The position numbers were made by a program, and so were the translations under genes. The notes beneath the pieces were generated by a model, which saw only the letters and a program-made list of their open reading frames with translations, ran no database searches and was not told the DNA's origin. A stretch of 64,000 nucleotides of DNA from Actinernus sp. WN-2022 (taxonomy: Eukaryota; Cnidaria; Anthozoa; Actiniaria; Actinernidae), in the NCBI GenBank assembly GCA_030867875.1, contig JAOWCC010000019.1:106644047-106708046 (forward strand), given 5' to 3'. Positions 46,102 to 57,430 of the stretch are shown here, in pieces (within the stretch, counting starts at the first letter, position 1; the number at the start of each line of letters is the position of its first letter).

Positions 46102-48700
46102 TTAGGGTGGTACTGTCGACCTCGGCGTCGACTCGAGCATTGCGTAAAGTGTCCCCACCAGTTTGAGGGTAGAGACGGGAGCGTATGTTTCTCTGACCGT
46201 GATTGGTAGAGCTGCGGTTTCCTCTGACCAATAGTCGCGAACTGTTATAGGTTGCTCACGAGGAGGGTAGATGATTTCCCCCCAGCCTTTGTTTGACGCG
46301 TCTGAGTAGACTGAAATTCTAAGGTGCCTTTCAGCCTGCAAAGGTAAGTATCCGCACCAGTTGTCTAGAAATCTCCATTCAGTCAGCTCCTGCTTGAGGT
46401 CACCGTTTACCTTGATTTCTCTCTTACTTCGCAAGGCCGAGGAGATTGCCCTATAGTTTGCTCTATACTATACAACTGTGCTGCAGGAACAGCCATGGAG
46501 AATGATGCGATTTTACCGCCGATCCTTTGTAGTGTCTTTACCGGGACTGTGCTGGACATAAGAATTTTCTCCCTAAGAGAAGCGAACTTTGCTTTCTTAT
46601 CTTTAGGCAGGACGAAGGCGAGGTGGGCGGAATCACAGATGAAACCGAGACTGACTTTACTTGCTGCGCTGGGACAAGGGAAGACTTGCTTATCGCGATA
46701 AAGTATCCCAGGTCGATGAGTGTGCGGCAGGCTACATATGTAGCGGCTTCGCTAAGTTGAAGGTTCGACCAGGATTTTGTGTCACCTGCATGCACGTCTA
46801 ACAAGCTGGCCGCCAAGATGGCGGTCGTCATGCAATATATTGGGAACACGGGACGCCCAGCGTTCTTAGAAAACTAGTAGCTGCGAGCCCAATAGTCTGA
46901 TAAATACATGCATGCACTGGATTTCCAACCAAACGGGATAGTATTGAAGGTGAATTACCAGCCCTGCCACTGTAGGCCGAATAGTGAGTGGCCTGCAGTC
47001 CTCAGAGAGAAGTTCATGGTCGTAGCCACTTTTGTCGTCTAGGGTAGTCTAGAAGTGTAGGTGTTCGACATACCTAGGTAAGTCAGGGAGGTGGTCTAGG
47101 GAGAATGGCGTGTCTTTTATCCAAAGGTTTAAGAATCGTTCGTCGTGACAAAGGCGCGGTTTGGTGGGCTCTACCTTGAGAGGCATAACTAAATATGGGG
47201 GCGATGTGAGATCGACCTCTCCTAAAACTGTTATGGACCCATTGCGTACACGCTCTAAGATGGTTCGAGAGATAAATTCCTCGAAACCCTTACACGACGG
47301 GTTGTTAGGGAAAACACTTCGTGGGGGCATCATTGTCACTGTCGTAAAAGTTCCCTGGAAATCACCCTTGTAATGTTATATAAATTGCCGAGCGTCCGCT
47401 ACGTTTTTAGTAAAGTCTCGGACCAAATAGCTACAGTTAGATTTCAGGATAATACGGTCCCAGGTCTCAAAGTGGTTATGGATTTCTCCCGCTTTAAAGC
47501 AGTTTGGGTCTCTAAACTGAACATCTCCAGGGGATAGAAGGGTCTTTCTAAACTGTACATCTCTAGGGGATAGAAGGGTCTTTCTAAACTGTACATCTCT
47601 AGGGGATAGAAGGGTCTTTCCCTGAGCTACCAATTCAACCTGGGGTTGGGGTCCAATGGTGTGCGAAGGCCTGCCTTCCCAGTCGCAATACTGCGTGGTA
47701 ACTTTCTGTGAGATTGCGACTTTGAGCTGATCAGCAAATGATAGTTGAGAAGATGAAGGGGGTTCCTATGACCAAAAATTAGGTGTAAACCGCGGGAAGG
47801 TGGAAACATAGAGACAAGGGATAGCTACAACTGGGTTGTAAAAGAATGTAAAGGCAGGCTGGCACACCACTGGATCCAAGAAACCCTCGAAACGGAGAGA
47901 AGGCATAAGATAGCCCCTCTTGAGCCAGTGAAGTGCAAGACTGGGAGCTAATAGAAGCAATGTAAATGGAGAAGAAAAGCAGCTAAAACAACTGGATGGG
48001 TATATACCGGTAATTTTAATGATACAATGTAATACACTTCAGTAAATAGATTGACATTCATACATATAACTCACTTATTCAAATAGCGTGTTAGGGCCGA
48101 GGCGCAGCCGATCTCCCATGGAAATAATGAAATCGAGAAAAAGGACATGCCGTACGGCATTGTGGGTTTACAGTCAATAGGGACGGTAGTATTGGCGGTT
48201 GTCCCTGCCACTCTGTTGTCTATTCCAAGTGGGTGGCCGTCTGCGAGTGGTGTAGTTACGCGCTATGTGGCCGGGCTGCCCACACGCGGAACAACCTGGG
48301 TACGGGTGTTGCAAAGGCACTGGTGCGTGTATGGTCATCCGGGCCGGATTTTCTCCATTTGTCTGTAATGGACGCTACCTTACATTCTTCCGTGGAGTCC
48401 AAAAGCTTCTGTACGAGTATTCTGACGTTACTGTCGTGTGGATGTTCTCGTAACATCCTAAGGCAGGCTTCATAATACTTTGCGTCTTTGTGGGCGCTGT
48501 ATTTGGCGGCGTCTACCAAAATTTCGATTGACGAAAGGGCGAGGTTTGGGTCAAATGAATCCGGTCCTCGATTGATTGCCTTCCTCACGTTAATCAGCGC
48601 CTGGTCGACATCGCATTCTGCCTTAGCGCGTGATAAGGTCTCTGTGCTAACTCCGCCAACACCTGGTCCACGTTCTATGACAAAATTATGACTCGATTAC
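46102..48700 (-). mobile_element. Retrotransposon with gag-like, RT and RNase H parts (DIRS-like)
   Basis: Read on the minus strand: 48588-48150 gives a gag-like helical region and then CSACGQPGHIARNY, a CCHC knuckle whose final Cys is Tyr. 47633-47376 gives the pre-RT region. 47339-47049 gives PPYLVMPLKVEPTKPRLCHDERFLNLW. The sequence near 47040 gives DDKSGYDH. Near 46825 the catalytic DDRHLGG can be read, but only after a one-base shift from QYI. 46434-46102 gives an RNase H segment with SVYSDASNKGWG. The order RT-RNase H and these motifs fit DIRS-like or related YR-type retroelements. No recombinase or LTRs were found, so the class is tentative. It is clearly inactive. Confidence 0.7.
47510..47620 (-). 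repeat. 36-bp in-frame triplication inside the retroelement
   Basis: The unit encoding KTLLSPRDVQFR on the minus strand is present three times (one copy with SPGDVQFR, which leads on into the downstream coding sequence). It expands the protein by two units of 12 residues without breaking the frame. Confidence 0.85.
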
Positions 48701-48819
48701 CACTTTAAAACTCGCTTTAAACTTGCTACCACCTTATTATTGCTCTTAACATTCTCCCCTTTTAGGGCTTGGCTCGTGTTCGATCTTGCCCACGGGGGAA
48801 CGTTTGTAAAAATCCGTTT

Positions 48820-48915
48820 GATCTGACGTGACTGGTTCCGATCCGTTAAACAGACCGGTAAAGTTAAACCCGATTAAGCGTGATTCGTATTGGGATGGGT
48901 GACCATTCGGGAACA
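48820..48915 (+). ncRNA. 5S rRNA-like segment (degraded 5S or 5S-derived SINE)
   Basis: AAAGTTAAACCCG at 48860-48872 and TTGGGATGGGTGACCATTCG with GGAAC at 48889-48914 match, in order and roughly in spacing, the box A and box C parts of the internal 5S promoter. The 5' third of 5S is not recognisable, and several paired positions are altered, so a functional 5S gene is unlikely. A SINE3-type head or a pseudogene are the likely readings. Confidence 0.5.
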
Positions 48916-48919
48916 TTCC

Positions 48920-50840
48920 TTTAACAACAAAATGGCCGGTCCCGAGCCTATTAGAAAATTATATAGACCGGTATAAACACCTTGCAAAAAATCAGACAAC
49001 ATTAATTGAAATAGCTGTATGTAATAAAACGTCAATGCTTCCCGTATCAAGTTGTTGAAATAAACCATCATTCCGTAAATTTTAATGTTCCTTTGACAAG
49101 AGTTTATTAAAATGAAAAAAATTAGTAAATCTGTCATCGGTATATCACATGTACGCAAAGTCTGCTTTGCTCTGATACTTATTTTCTGTGGATTATTTTC
49201 AAACGACACCATAATATTTTCATTCGCGATCTATACGGTCATGCTCTAACATTATTTCATACAAATACTATTAAAATTAAAGCAAGCCGCTTTTCCGTTA
49301 CCCTGGAGGATATTTTCCCGCCGACACAGTTGACGGCTCAATCGTTTCTTGTTTCAAAGTTGATAGTGGGACTGATCTGCTAGTTGATACTGTCACCTCT
49401 AAAAAGGTTATCGGTAATTATCTATGTTGGTATGATAATAATAATAATCTTTAATCCATAAAACACCGATAATGGTACATAGGATACACTACAAGATAAC
49501 TTCAAGAATTACTAGTACAACTACTAAATACAATCAAAATACAATGGCAATACTCTGCAACTAATTTCATAATAGAATCGTCATGCATATTCAGAAGATA
49601 TAAAAACAGATAGCAAACGAAATGTGATGGCGTGAGGTCGTATCAAGAATAATTACCAAGCAATTTGACCGATATTTGACCACGAAAGAGAGCAGACAGC
49701 AACACAGTCCATACTCTACCGCACACGAGAATCACAGCGTTGCATGCCAATTTCTTTACATTTGTAAAGAATGTACCGTTTCGCAAAATACCGTTAGCAC
49801 ACAGTTGATTTTTTTGAACTGCCTTCACAGTGAGAAGGTCAAACATTTGGGCTAGAAAATTGATTCTGCATGCATTTTCACCAAATAAAAACTCTCCGCA
49901 ACCTCTAGGGTATCCATACTAAATTTGCAGCCGGAAATTTTGGCTTAAAACATACGTTTATCGACACGAACAAATTCACAACAGACTTCAGTTCCTATAC
50001 CAGCTTGCTCGCGCTAAATTGACTCTGGTGTCACAAACAAAGTCTTCACTGATCTGCCTCAAAATGAAATACAACTTCGCAGTTTCTGGTCCTGAAACGG
50101 CGTAGCTATCCTGAATCGCTTGACATCCTAGTCGTATATAATCCACTTCTTAGGCAACATAAGGCAAGTTAGGGCTACTAAAGTTAGCCTTAATCCTAGA
50201 CATCAAGGGCACCCAACGAAGTTTTCGGTTAAAAAGCTGTTCGGGAGAGTAAGTTAGCCTAAAACTTTCGGATTTGAAAAAATTGTCCCTAGAAAATTGT
50301 TTTCTGAACAAAACTTTGCAACATGAAGTTACTTGGGCTAGAAAGTTCTTGTTATGTTCTAGACTACTAACAAATTCGTAGGCCGGGAATATATTGCCAT
50401 AGTATTTTCGGTTGACGCGATTTCCACCTAGAAAATCCGAACAGCTAATAGCTTTCTAGAATGACGTCAAAAGACATAGTAGGCGCCTTAAAATGGCTAG
50501 ATAAGCTGCAGACAACTTGTTTCAAACGAATTTCAAAAAGTACTCGTTGGGTGCTCTTGAGACATCGCTGCCTGGAGGGGTTTCTTCAAGGTAAAAAGGG
50601 TAGGGGTGACCGTTGGAAAACCTTGAAAAATACCCTAAATATAACAAACCGTGAAAAATTTCCCACCGTAAAATGTACCTCATGGTCTAAAAATCACCCT
50701 GAAAAATGGATTTCGCTTGGAGAACCCCTAAAAAATACTAAATCGCCGATTTCAAATGCTCTAAACCTGAATACAGTTACTGGTTTTAATGTGATATTTC
50801 ATGTGGAAGCATTATTCCCTTCGCATATTAATCTTCCAAA
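48920..50840. other. Long stretch with no recognised gene
   Basis: An ATA/AAT repeat with TCTTTAATCCATAAAACACC at 49436-49470 looks like a LINE 3' end in minus orientation. The 127-codon frame at 50461-50844 has no known motif, and its composition looks non-coding. Confidence 0.35.
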
Positions 50841-50844
50841 TTAG

Positions 50845-51700
50845 GAGGCGGCCATTTTGAAAATGGCGTATTCTGATCTTCTAGAAAACGGTGCAAGAGT
50901 TTTGTACGCCTTTTGCAGGAAACAGTCACGTGCTGATCTAATAATATATATCGCTTCAACAACTAATGGGGCCTTTTGCAGGAATGCAGTCGCGTGGAGT
51001 TGTACTGGGTAGCAAAAATACTGACTTCATTTATTTAAAGGCACTTGTACAAGATCGGTAGTGTTATTAGCAAAACCTCAAGTTTGTAAATGCTATTTTC
51101 CACCTCCAATCAATTGTCGATCTTTTTAAAACAGCGTTTTGAAGTTTGTTTTCCATCCAGTAAAGCCTTTCCCATAGCCATAGGATCACGAGTGTATTGG
51201 TTATTGAAGTGAGATATCAGCACGTGACTGTTTCCTGATCCATTCATTGGTTATTGAAGTGAGATATCAGCACGTGACTGTTTCCTGATCCATTCATTGG
51301 TTATTGAAGTGAGATATCAGCACGTGACTGTTTCCTGATCCATTCATTGGTTATTGAAGTGAGATATCAGCACGTGACTGTTTCCTGATCCATTCATTGG
51401 TTATTGAAGTGAGATATAAGCACGTGACTGTTTCCTGATCCATTCATTGGTTATTGAAGTGAGCTATCAGCACGTGACTGTTTCCTGTAAAAGGCCTATT
51501 GTGCCGTGATTCCATGGGAAAGCTTTGCTTGGATGGCAAGCAAACTTCAAAACGCTGTTCAGTTTAGAAAGATCGACAATTGATTGAAGGTGGAAAATAG
51601 CATTTACAAACATGTTTTGCTAATAACACTACGAGTCAGACCAGTAGTTAGTACAACCACGTAAATGAATTCCTGCAAAAATACCATTGCAGATTTGAAA
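50845..51700. mobile_element. Foldback element with inverted arms around a 50-bp minisatellite
   Basis: 51005-51185 is mirrored at about 51495-51660; arms share GCTATTTTCCACC, CAATTGTCGATC and AGCGTTTTGAAGTTTG. Between them lies a tandem array. A single inverted copy of its CAGTCACGTGCTGAT motif also occurs at 50924-50938, so the array unit was part of the original element. Confidence 0.75.
51197..51487. repeat. 50-bp minisatellite, 6 units
   Basis: Units begin at 51201 and repeat every 50 bp (TTATTGAAGTGAGATATCAG, then CACGTGACTGTTTCC). They are nearly identical. Each contains the palindrome CACGTG (E-box core). Confidence 0.92.
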
Positions 51701-52560
51701 CGTTATTGCCGCCTCGTTAGCTTCTCTTGTTAGTTCCACAAACAAAAACCATTGTCACATGTGGGGTTGGGTAATTGCAACCCAAGAATTATATTTATTC
51801 AACATTGAACTAAGTGGTGCAGTATTTCAGGTATGGAGTTTGTGTCTGGGCCAAAGGCGAAGGCTTGAAGACTTGAAATTATAGTTATGAGGCTATTTAT
51901 ATACAATACGTTTGAAAGGAAAGCTAAAGCCGCTTGGGCACAAAGGCGTCAATGAGGCGTTGACCGGCTTCTCTGTCTAACAAAGCAATTAGCAGCCATA
52001 GACAGCTGATGAAGGCGGCTGTGCGTGGTCAGCATGGTGTGCAGTGGTGCTGTCTTGGAAGATTGTGAACTCGCTCGATATTAGGATATAATAAAAGTAC
52101 TTAGCGCAAACGACATTGCATAATTTATTATGTCTATGTCCTGAATTTTGGACTTTGGACCGCACCCCACACTGTTATACAAATGACAGTGTTTTACATA
52201 GTTATTTTCTCTTTGGGTGGTAAGACTTATCTTGCTCAGCTACTTCGACCTGAACTTTATTTATGTGACCGCAGCATTTGTTTAATTTAGAGTGAGTGTG
52301 AAATTGTCATTCAAATAAGACTATCTATTTAACTGAACATTGCTATTCTCAAGAATTTTTTTTTCATGTAATGTGTGCTTCACATGACTGCATTTAAAAC
52401 AAATGTTCTCTGTAGGACAGAAATATTACCCAATCAAACGGCTATAGGTCATTTAATAATTAAGTATGCTTTTCAAATGTGCAAATTTCAGCCCATAGCT
52501 ACCGGCTCGCCACGCGGTCGCCACAGCTCCCAAGCGAGTTGATCATATTCAACTGATGTT
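51701..52560. other. Upstream region of the signal-peptide exon
   Basis: AT-rich, no open frame of note and no recognised repeat. The promoter of the next gene may lie here, but no core motif can be supported. Confidence 0.35.
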
Positions 52561-52565
52561 TCGTA

Positions 52566-52647
52566 ATGGCTTTTTTGGCAGGGCTGCCTTGTGTTCTCTG
52601 GATTTCTTTCATGGCCTGTGTTCTTCTTCAATCCCGTTGCCAGACAG
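52566..52647 (+). CDS. Signal-peptide exon of a probable secreted or membrane protein
   Basis: The ATG at 52566 gives MAFLAGLPCVLWISFMACVL and LQSRCQT, a hydrophobic core followed by a polar cleavage region: a typical signal peptide. CAG|GTAGGA at 52647/52648 is an acceptable donor and leaves phase 1. This is the phase needed to join the Ig exon at 58835. The pairing with that exon is inference from strand, phase and distance (6.2 kb). If unspliced, the frame would run on to a TGA at 52860. Confidence 0.55.
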
Positions 52648-52719
52648 GTAGGAATCATACATCGCAGATGCCAAACTTAGCTATCTATATCTCCTGTTTT
52701 TCATTGGACGTTCAGCCGG

Positions 52720-52971
52720 TGTTTCTAGTATTCATATACAAGAACAGCGAAATTATCTATGGGGAAACTACGTCCAGATTTCGGAGTCCAGCGATATATA
52801 GTTTCGATTCCCGACCGGAAGTGTTGTCGTGCGACTTGTTGTTAAGAGCATTTGGTCCTTGAAATGAAGTGTCTATAAACAGCTATTTCAAAAAAGGTTG
52901 GATTAGTTTGAACGACATCCCTGACCGAACAGGTTTATGGGAACGGTTTCTTTTGTCAAATAACACAGCAG
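52720..52971 (+). pseudogene. Exon-like open frame with one TGA
   Basis: The frame of the signal exon continues through FIYKNSEIIYGETTSRF and, after a single TGA at 52860-52862, through NEVSINSYFKKGWISLNDIP and DRTGLWERFLLSNNTA. It ends at a GTAATT donor (52972), again in phase 1. The composition looks protein-like on both sides of the stop. It may be a decayed exon of the same gene, or two unrelated open pieces. I do not recognise the domain. Confidence 0.3.
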
Positions 52972-53429
52972 GTAATTCTAACATATTTTTGGTATGGAAA
53001 TACATGTACAGACCACGTTAGCCTCCGCGTTTTTTTATCAAAGGAGAACAAGAGCATTCACACCACATCGGTATCCACTCGGAAAGACATTTCCCTGAAT
53101 GGCGAAGCTGATTATTTAAAAAAGTAGAGCGAAACGTGCGCTCTCATGCTCTTTTGATCGGCGTTTTACTCTGTAATATATTTTGATAATTTCTTTGCTT
53201 TCATGGAAGTACGTTTCTGAAATATGTGAAGCCGTTTGGATCTCGCATTTACAGTTTCCAAAGACATCCAAATGTGAAGAATGATTTTGATTTTAGCAGG
53301 CGCTATTTCTTTCGTCTAAACTGACTCGAGCAACTCTTATGCGCTCTTGCGCGTTCTCGTCTAATTAATTTGAATATTTGTGTGACACTTGTCAACTCTC
53401 ATCATTCGATGAGGAATGCAAAGTTTCGA

Positions 53430-53829
53430 CTATATTTTGTGTTACTGGCTAATAAACGGGAGGATGAAAAGAAGCCCAAAGCCTACACAAAACAGAAGCC
53501 TTGGGACACCGCATACAACAGATTGATAGTCTGAGCATTTACCCTTAAATTCGACGAATTGCTTACGATTTATTAAATAGCTATAAATCCAGTTAGACGC
53601 AAGACCTCTAATAGTGTTGTAATTTATCAAGTAGAATTGTATGGTTTACGGTTTCAAAGGCTTTAGACAAGTCCATAAATACCCCTGTACAAAGTTGTTT
53701 GTTGTCAAATGAAGAAGAAATTTGATCTATTAAGCGCAAAAGGGCAGGAGAAGTAGAGTGCTGAGATAAAAAGCCAAATTGGTTATCATAAAGCACATTG
53801 TTCTTATTTATAAAGTCTAGGATACAATT
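53430..53829 (-). mobile_element. LINE reverse transcriptase fragment, 3' side of an insertion
   Basis: The minus strand encodes VLYDNQFGFLSQHSTSPALL, FMDLSKAFETVNHTILLDKL and, shifted, the segment GLASNWIYSYLINRKQFVEF with QSVVCGVP. These are RT motifs 1-3 of a LINE. The fragment is cut at 53829 by the composite element and resumes on the other side at 57431 (IRLILSF.. region), where degenerate upstream RT sequence is readable to about 57650. The YADD region is not present. Confidence 0.8.
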
Positions 53830-53917
53830 AGCCTGAATTTCAGCCGTCTCCTCTGGTTCGTTCCTCCCGAGATATGCCGTCCAGTGACGTCACTACCAGA
53901 AAACCTGGTAGTGATTT

Positions 53918-55060
53918 TTGATCGAGTCTACTGAGAAAACTCGTCGATCTATTTTTGCTACAAAACGGTACCTAGATTTCTCCAAAATGCCGATAAAAAT
54001 GTGCAACAAGTTATTTGACACCTTATTCTTACCTATTTTATTGTACAACTCAGAAATATGGGGGGCTTATGATAGTATAAATTTTCCAAAATGGGAAACA
54101 GATACAATTGAAAGACTTCACTCGCAGTTCTTTAAATACTATCTCGGACTCAACAAACGGGCCCCTAACGTGTCTACTCGGAATGAAGTCGGGCGATTAT
54201 CGTTAAAATCAGTAATTTACCGGAATATATTACATTTCCTACAACATCTCCAGGATCTCCCCGAAGATAGTATTGCGAAGCAATGTTTAAAGATATCAAA
54301 CGATCTCGCGCTCTCAAATAAGCCGAGCTTCATGACCTCAGTTAATAAACTGTTAGAGACATTTCAACCGATACCAAATATACAATCTTCTATTACCTCT
54401 CAAGGATTGAAATTAAGTAAAAAAACATATACATAACATCACATTGAATATTACAAAAGAATCAAAGTTACATCAGATGAAACTTGTTCAATTAAACACG
54501 AAGCTCTATTTTTATTCATCGTTTAAAGTTGATTCTAATAGTTCCGATTGCTATGACATGATAAAAAATATGAAGCACAGAAGAATATTAGCCAAATTAA
54601 GAACTGGAAATCATAATCTACGTATAGAAGTTGGTAGACATGCACAGCCTAAGTTACCAAGAGAGCTGAGAACCTGCCAGTGCTGTCTATCAACTGATAT
54701 AGAAGACGAAAACCACTTCATGTTCTTCTGTGATTCATATGATAATTTGAGGTACAAGCTATTTGATGATATTAGCAAATACTGTATTAATTTCCCTGGA
54801 TTAAAGAACATTGACAAGACCCAGCTGTTTCTGTTCAATAATGTTGACCCGTTTATATGTAAAAGACTGGGTCACTTTATTTATAAAGCCTTTGAACGGC
54901 GAGACGTCTTACTTTCACGTCTAGCCGCAGTATGAACTTTAAATATATATACTTGTTATTATCGTTTTTTTCCTTTCCTTTTTCCCCGTGTATTTTATAC
55001 TAGTCTATTAGCAATACCATTCATGTAATATGGGAATGCGAATAAAATCATTGTATCATT
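53918..55060 (+). mobile_element. LINE C-terminal fragment inside the composite element
   Basis: Two frames, 53918-54436 and 54444-54935, are joined by a frameshift. The first has CNKLFDTLFLPILLYNSEIW. The second has LAKLRTGNHNLRIEVGRHAQ and CQCCLSTDIEDENHFMFFC, the same C-terminal Cys/His motif as the LINEs at 700-2900. AATAAAATCATTGTATCATTG near 55041 is the 3' end. The endonuclease and the catalytic RT are missing. Confidence 0.85.
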
Positions 55061-55124
55061 GGTTCATATTCTATAATTTCGCATAATTATCATAATTATC
55101 AGCCGAGAAGACGGCAGGATTCAC

Positions 55125-55680
55125 TTTGGACTTGATCGTCGAGTTTGTCTTTGGCAAAGACCTTGAATTCGTAAGGAAAACATCTGGAAATGGATTGAAA
55201 GTGTCCTGCACAATAACCGGCATGTACATTTTATCGCGTCGCGTCCGCGATTATTTGTTCACGCGATTATTTGTTCACACTCGCAGTGGTAAAGAATGTC
55301 GTTACTCTCTTCAAGGATCTGTTCTTTCCCGTAAAAGAGTCTTCGTATTTCTTCGAAAATTCTCCATTATCGTTTCATGTTTTTCTACTTTTCTGTTGCA
55401 TCATTTACATAGGTAATATCTCGTAGCTGTGTCGATTCGAACGGCAGATCGCGAGACATGGACAAAGATCAACGGAAAGACAAAGATCAACTGTACTTTG
55501 CCTCCAAATATAATATAACGATTTGTTGCTTCGGAAAGGCTTTCACAACATAAGAGGCACTTGAGAAGCAAATGGGATGGAGATATATAATATAGGTAAG
55601 GCTTTTATTTTGGTCGGCATAATCTCAAATAAATATTTCTCACGAACTCTTACTACCGCCGTGACAGTTTTATTTGCATA
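55125..55680. repeat. Direct repeat, copy 1 (copy 2 at 56765-57310)
   Basis: Both copies contain GTCTTTGGCAAA, ATTCGTAAGGAAAAC, GGAAATGGATTGAAAGTGTC and CAGTTTTATTTGCATAAATTA, with moderate divergence and indels. They are the right parts of two copies of the composite element. Confidence 0.8.
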
Positions 55681-55686
55681 AATTAA

Positions 55687-56698
55687 GGTGGCCCGCGGCT
55701 ATTTATTTTGGCAACGGGGGTCTTTTTAAATTGCGTTTTTGAACAGCTAAACATTATCCGATTTCCGAGATTTTTTGAATTTTTAATAAAGAATCCTCGA
55801 ATGTTATAAAAAGTACAATTAGAAAGTGATTAACAGAGAATTGCTGAAGATATAAGCGATTTTCGAAAACGTTGTTTTTTAGGAAAGAGCGTATATTTCA
55901 AAACCCAAAAGATGGATTTGTTCCATTTTACTTTCAACGAGTGCCCAACCTCCAAGGTCTGTGACAGGCAAGTTTCAGGTTAATCGGCACCATACAAGTT
56001 TCTCAGCAAACGGCTGATCAATTTTAACCTTAAAATGTTATGCTCAGGCATCTGGTTCAACTGCCGGAGAAATATTACAGTAATAATTAAATCGTACATA
56101 CCATATGGAAGTTCAATACCACTTGAAACTTCTGTGCCAAAGTCAAGAAGATCGGAAAACTGCAACCAACGTTATGCGGCGAACGAAGTAACACAGGTTA
56201 TTGCTGAATATTTGCGAAATACGAGAAATTTATATTCTTTCGGCATAAAAAAAATCACTAGTTTGTTTTTCTTAAGTTTCTAATATGACTTACAGTAGCA
56301 TATTTTAAAGTACCTTACCGAGTTTCAGCGCGCTTTGACCATACGCTTTTGAGAAATAAAGGCTGTAAACTTCAGCTTGTGTGAGACTTCTAAAATCTAA
56401 ATGCTTGGAAAACCCCTCATGTTAGCTAATTTATTCAATGAGTTTGTTTTGAATTTCCGCACGGGTTCTGCCACTTGGGAATCGCGAGGCAAGGAATAAT
56501 TAAAATTATTGTTGAAATTAAAATTAGGATTACATTGTAATTCATGCGACTGTGTGCAGTAACCCATGCAATTGTGACAACTAACACGCAAATCCTGGCT
56601 AAAATAGTGTTCGTTTTAAATAAGGGACAGTTATTCAAAATAAAAGTTAAAAAAGATCCGTATCGTCGAGAAAAAAATGAATAAAACCGCGGGCCACC
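55687..56698. mobile_element. 1012-bp MITE, GGTGGCCCGCGG ends, TTAA target
   Basis: The ends GGTGGCCCGCGG and CCGCGGGCCACC are flanked by TTAA at 55683-55686 and 56699-56702. The second copy of the surrounding repeat (57311-57320, GCATAAATTAC) lacks the insertion. The ends are related to 35044-35824. Open frames inside match nothing. Confidence 0.88.
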
Positions 56699-57430
56699 TT
56701 AAATTGTTAATTCGCCTTGACGTCACTGGACGGCCGAACCAGAGGAGACGGCTGAAATTCTCGCGTTGATCGTTGATGAGTTTCAAAGGAGTCTTTGTCT
56801 TTGGCAAATACCTTAAATTCGTAAGGAAAACGACTGGAAATGGATTGAAAGTGTCCTGCAAAATAACCGGCCGGCTTTTTCTGTAAACATGTACGGTTTT
56901 TCACGTCGCCATTAGCGTTCGCGGGGTTGTTGATAATCGATTAGTGGTAAAACTGTCGCTACTCTCTTCAAGGAACTGTTCTTTCCCTTAAAAGTGTCTT
57001 CGAACTTCTTTGTAAATTCTCCAAATATCCTTCTGCTTTTCTACTTTTCTGTTGCATTATTTACAAATTTACAAAGGTAATCTCTCCCTGTCTCGAACCG
57101 AACGGCAGATCGAGAGACTTTACTAGTAAACGGAAGACGAAGGCCTCAAATGTTACTGAACGATTTTTTGCTTGGCACTTGAGAAGCAAATGGATGTAGA
57201 TAGGTAGGGTCTTAATTTTGACATAATCTCAAATAATTTCTCAAGGCGAGAGCTTTGTTTTTGTGACCCCACGAACTCTTTACAGCCGCCGTGGCAGTTT
57301 TATTTGCATAAATTACAATTTTAAACCGCTTTAATGTCACTGGACGGCATTATCGGCTATTGGATTCAGATGTGTCTCTCGGGAGGAACGAACCGGAGGA
57401 GACGGCTGAAATTCAGGCTAGGATACGATT

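Larger units (their letters stand above)
53830..57419. mobile_element. Composite DNA transposon, AGCCTGAATTTCAGCCGTCTC ends
   Basis: The left end AGCCTGAATTTCAGCCGTCT (53830) is inverted at 57396-57419. The flanks AGGATACAATT (53819-53829) and AGGATACGATT (57420-57430) form an 11-bp duplication with one mismatch, splitting a LINE. A second internal right end occurs at 56719-56757. This agrees with the direct repeat of 55125-55680 at 56765-57310: two copies of the element in tandem, one truncated. It carries a LINE fragment and a TTAA MITE as passengers. Confidence 0.72.

Noticed and set aside
50461..50844. 127-codon open frame
   Set aside because: No recognisable motif, no splice context, and codon use looks like AT-rich random sequence.
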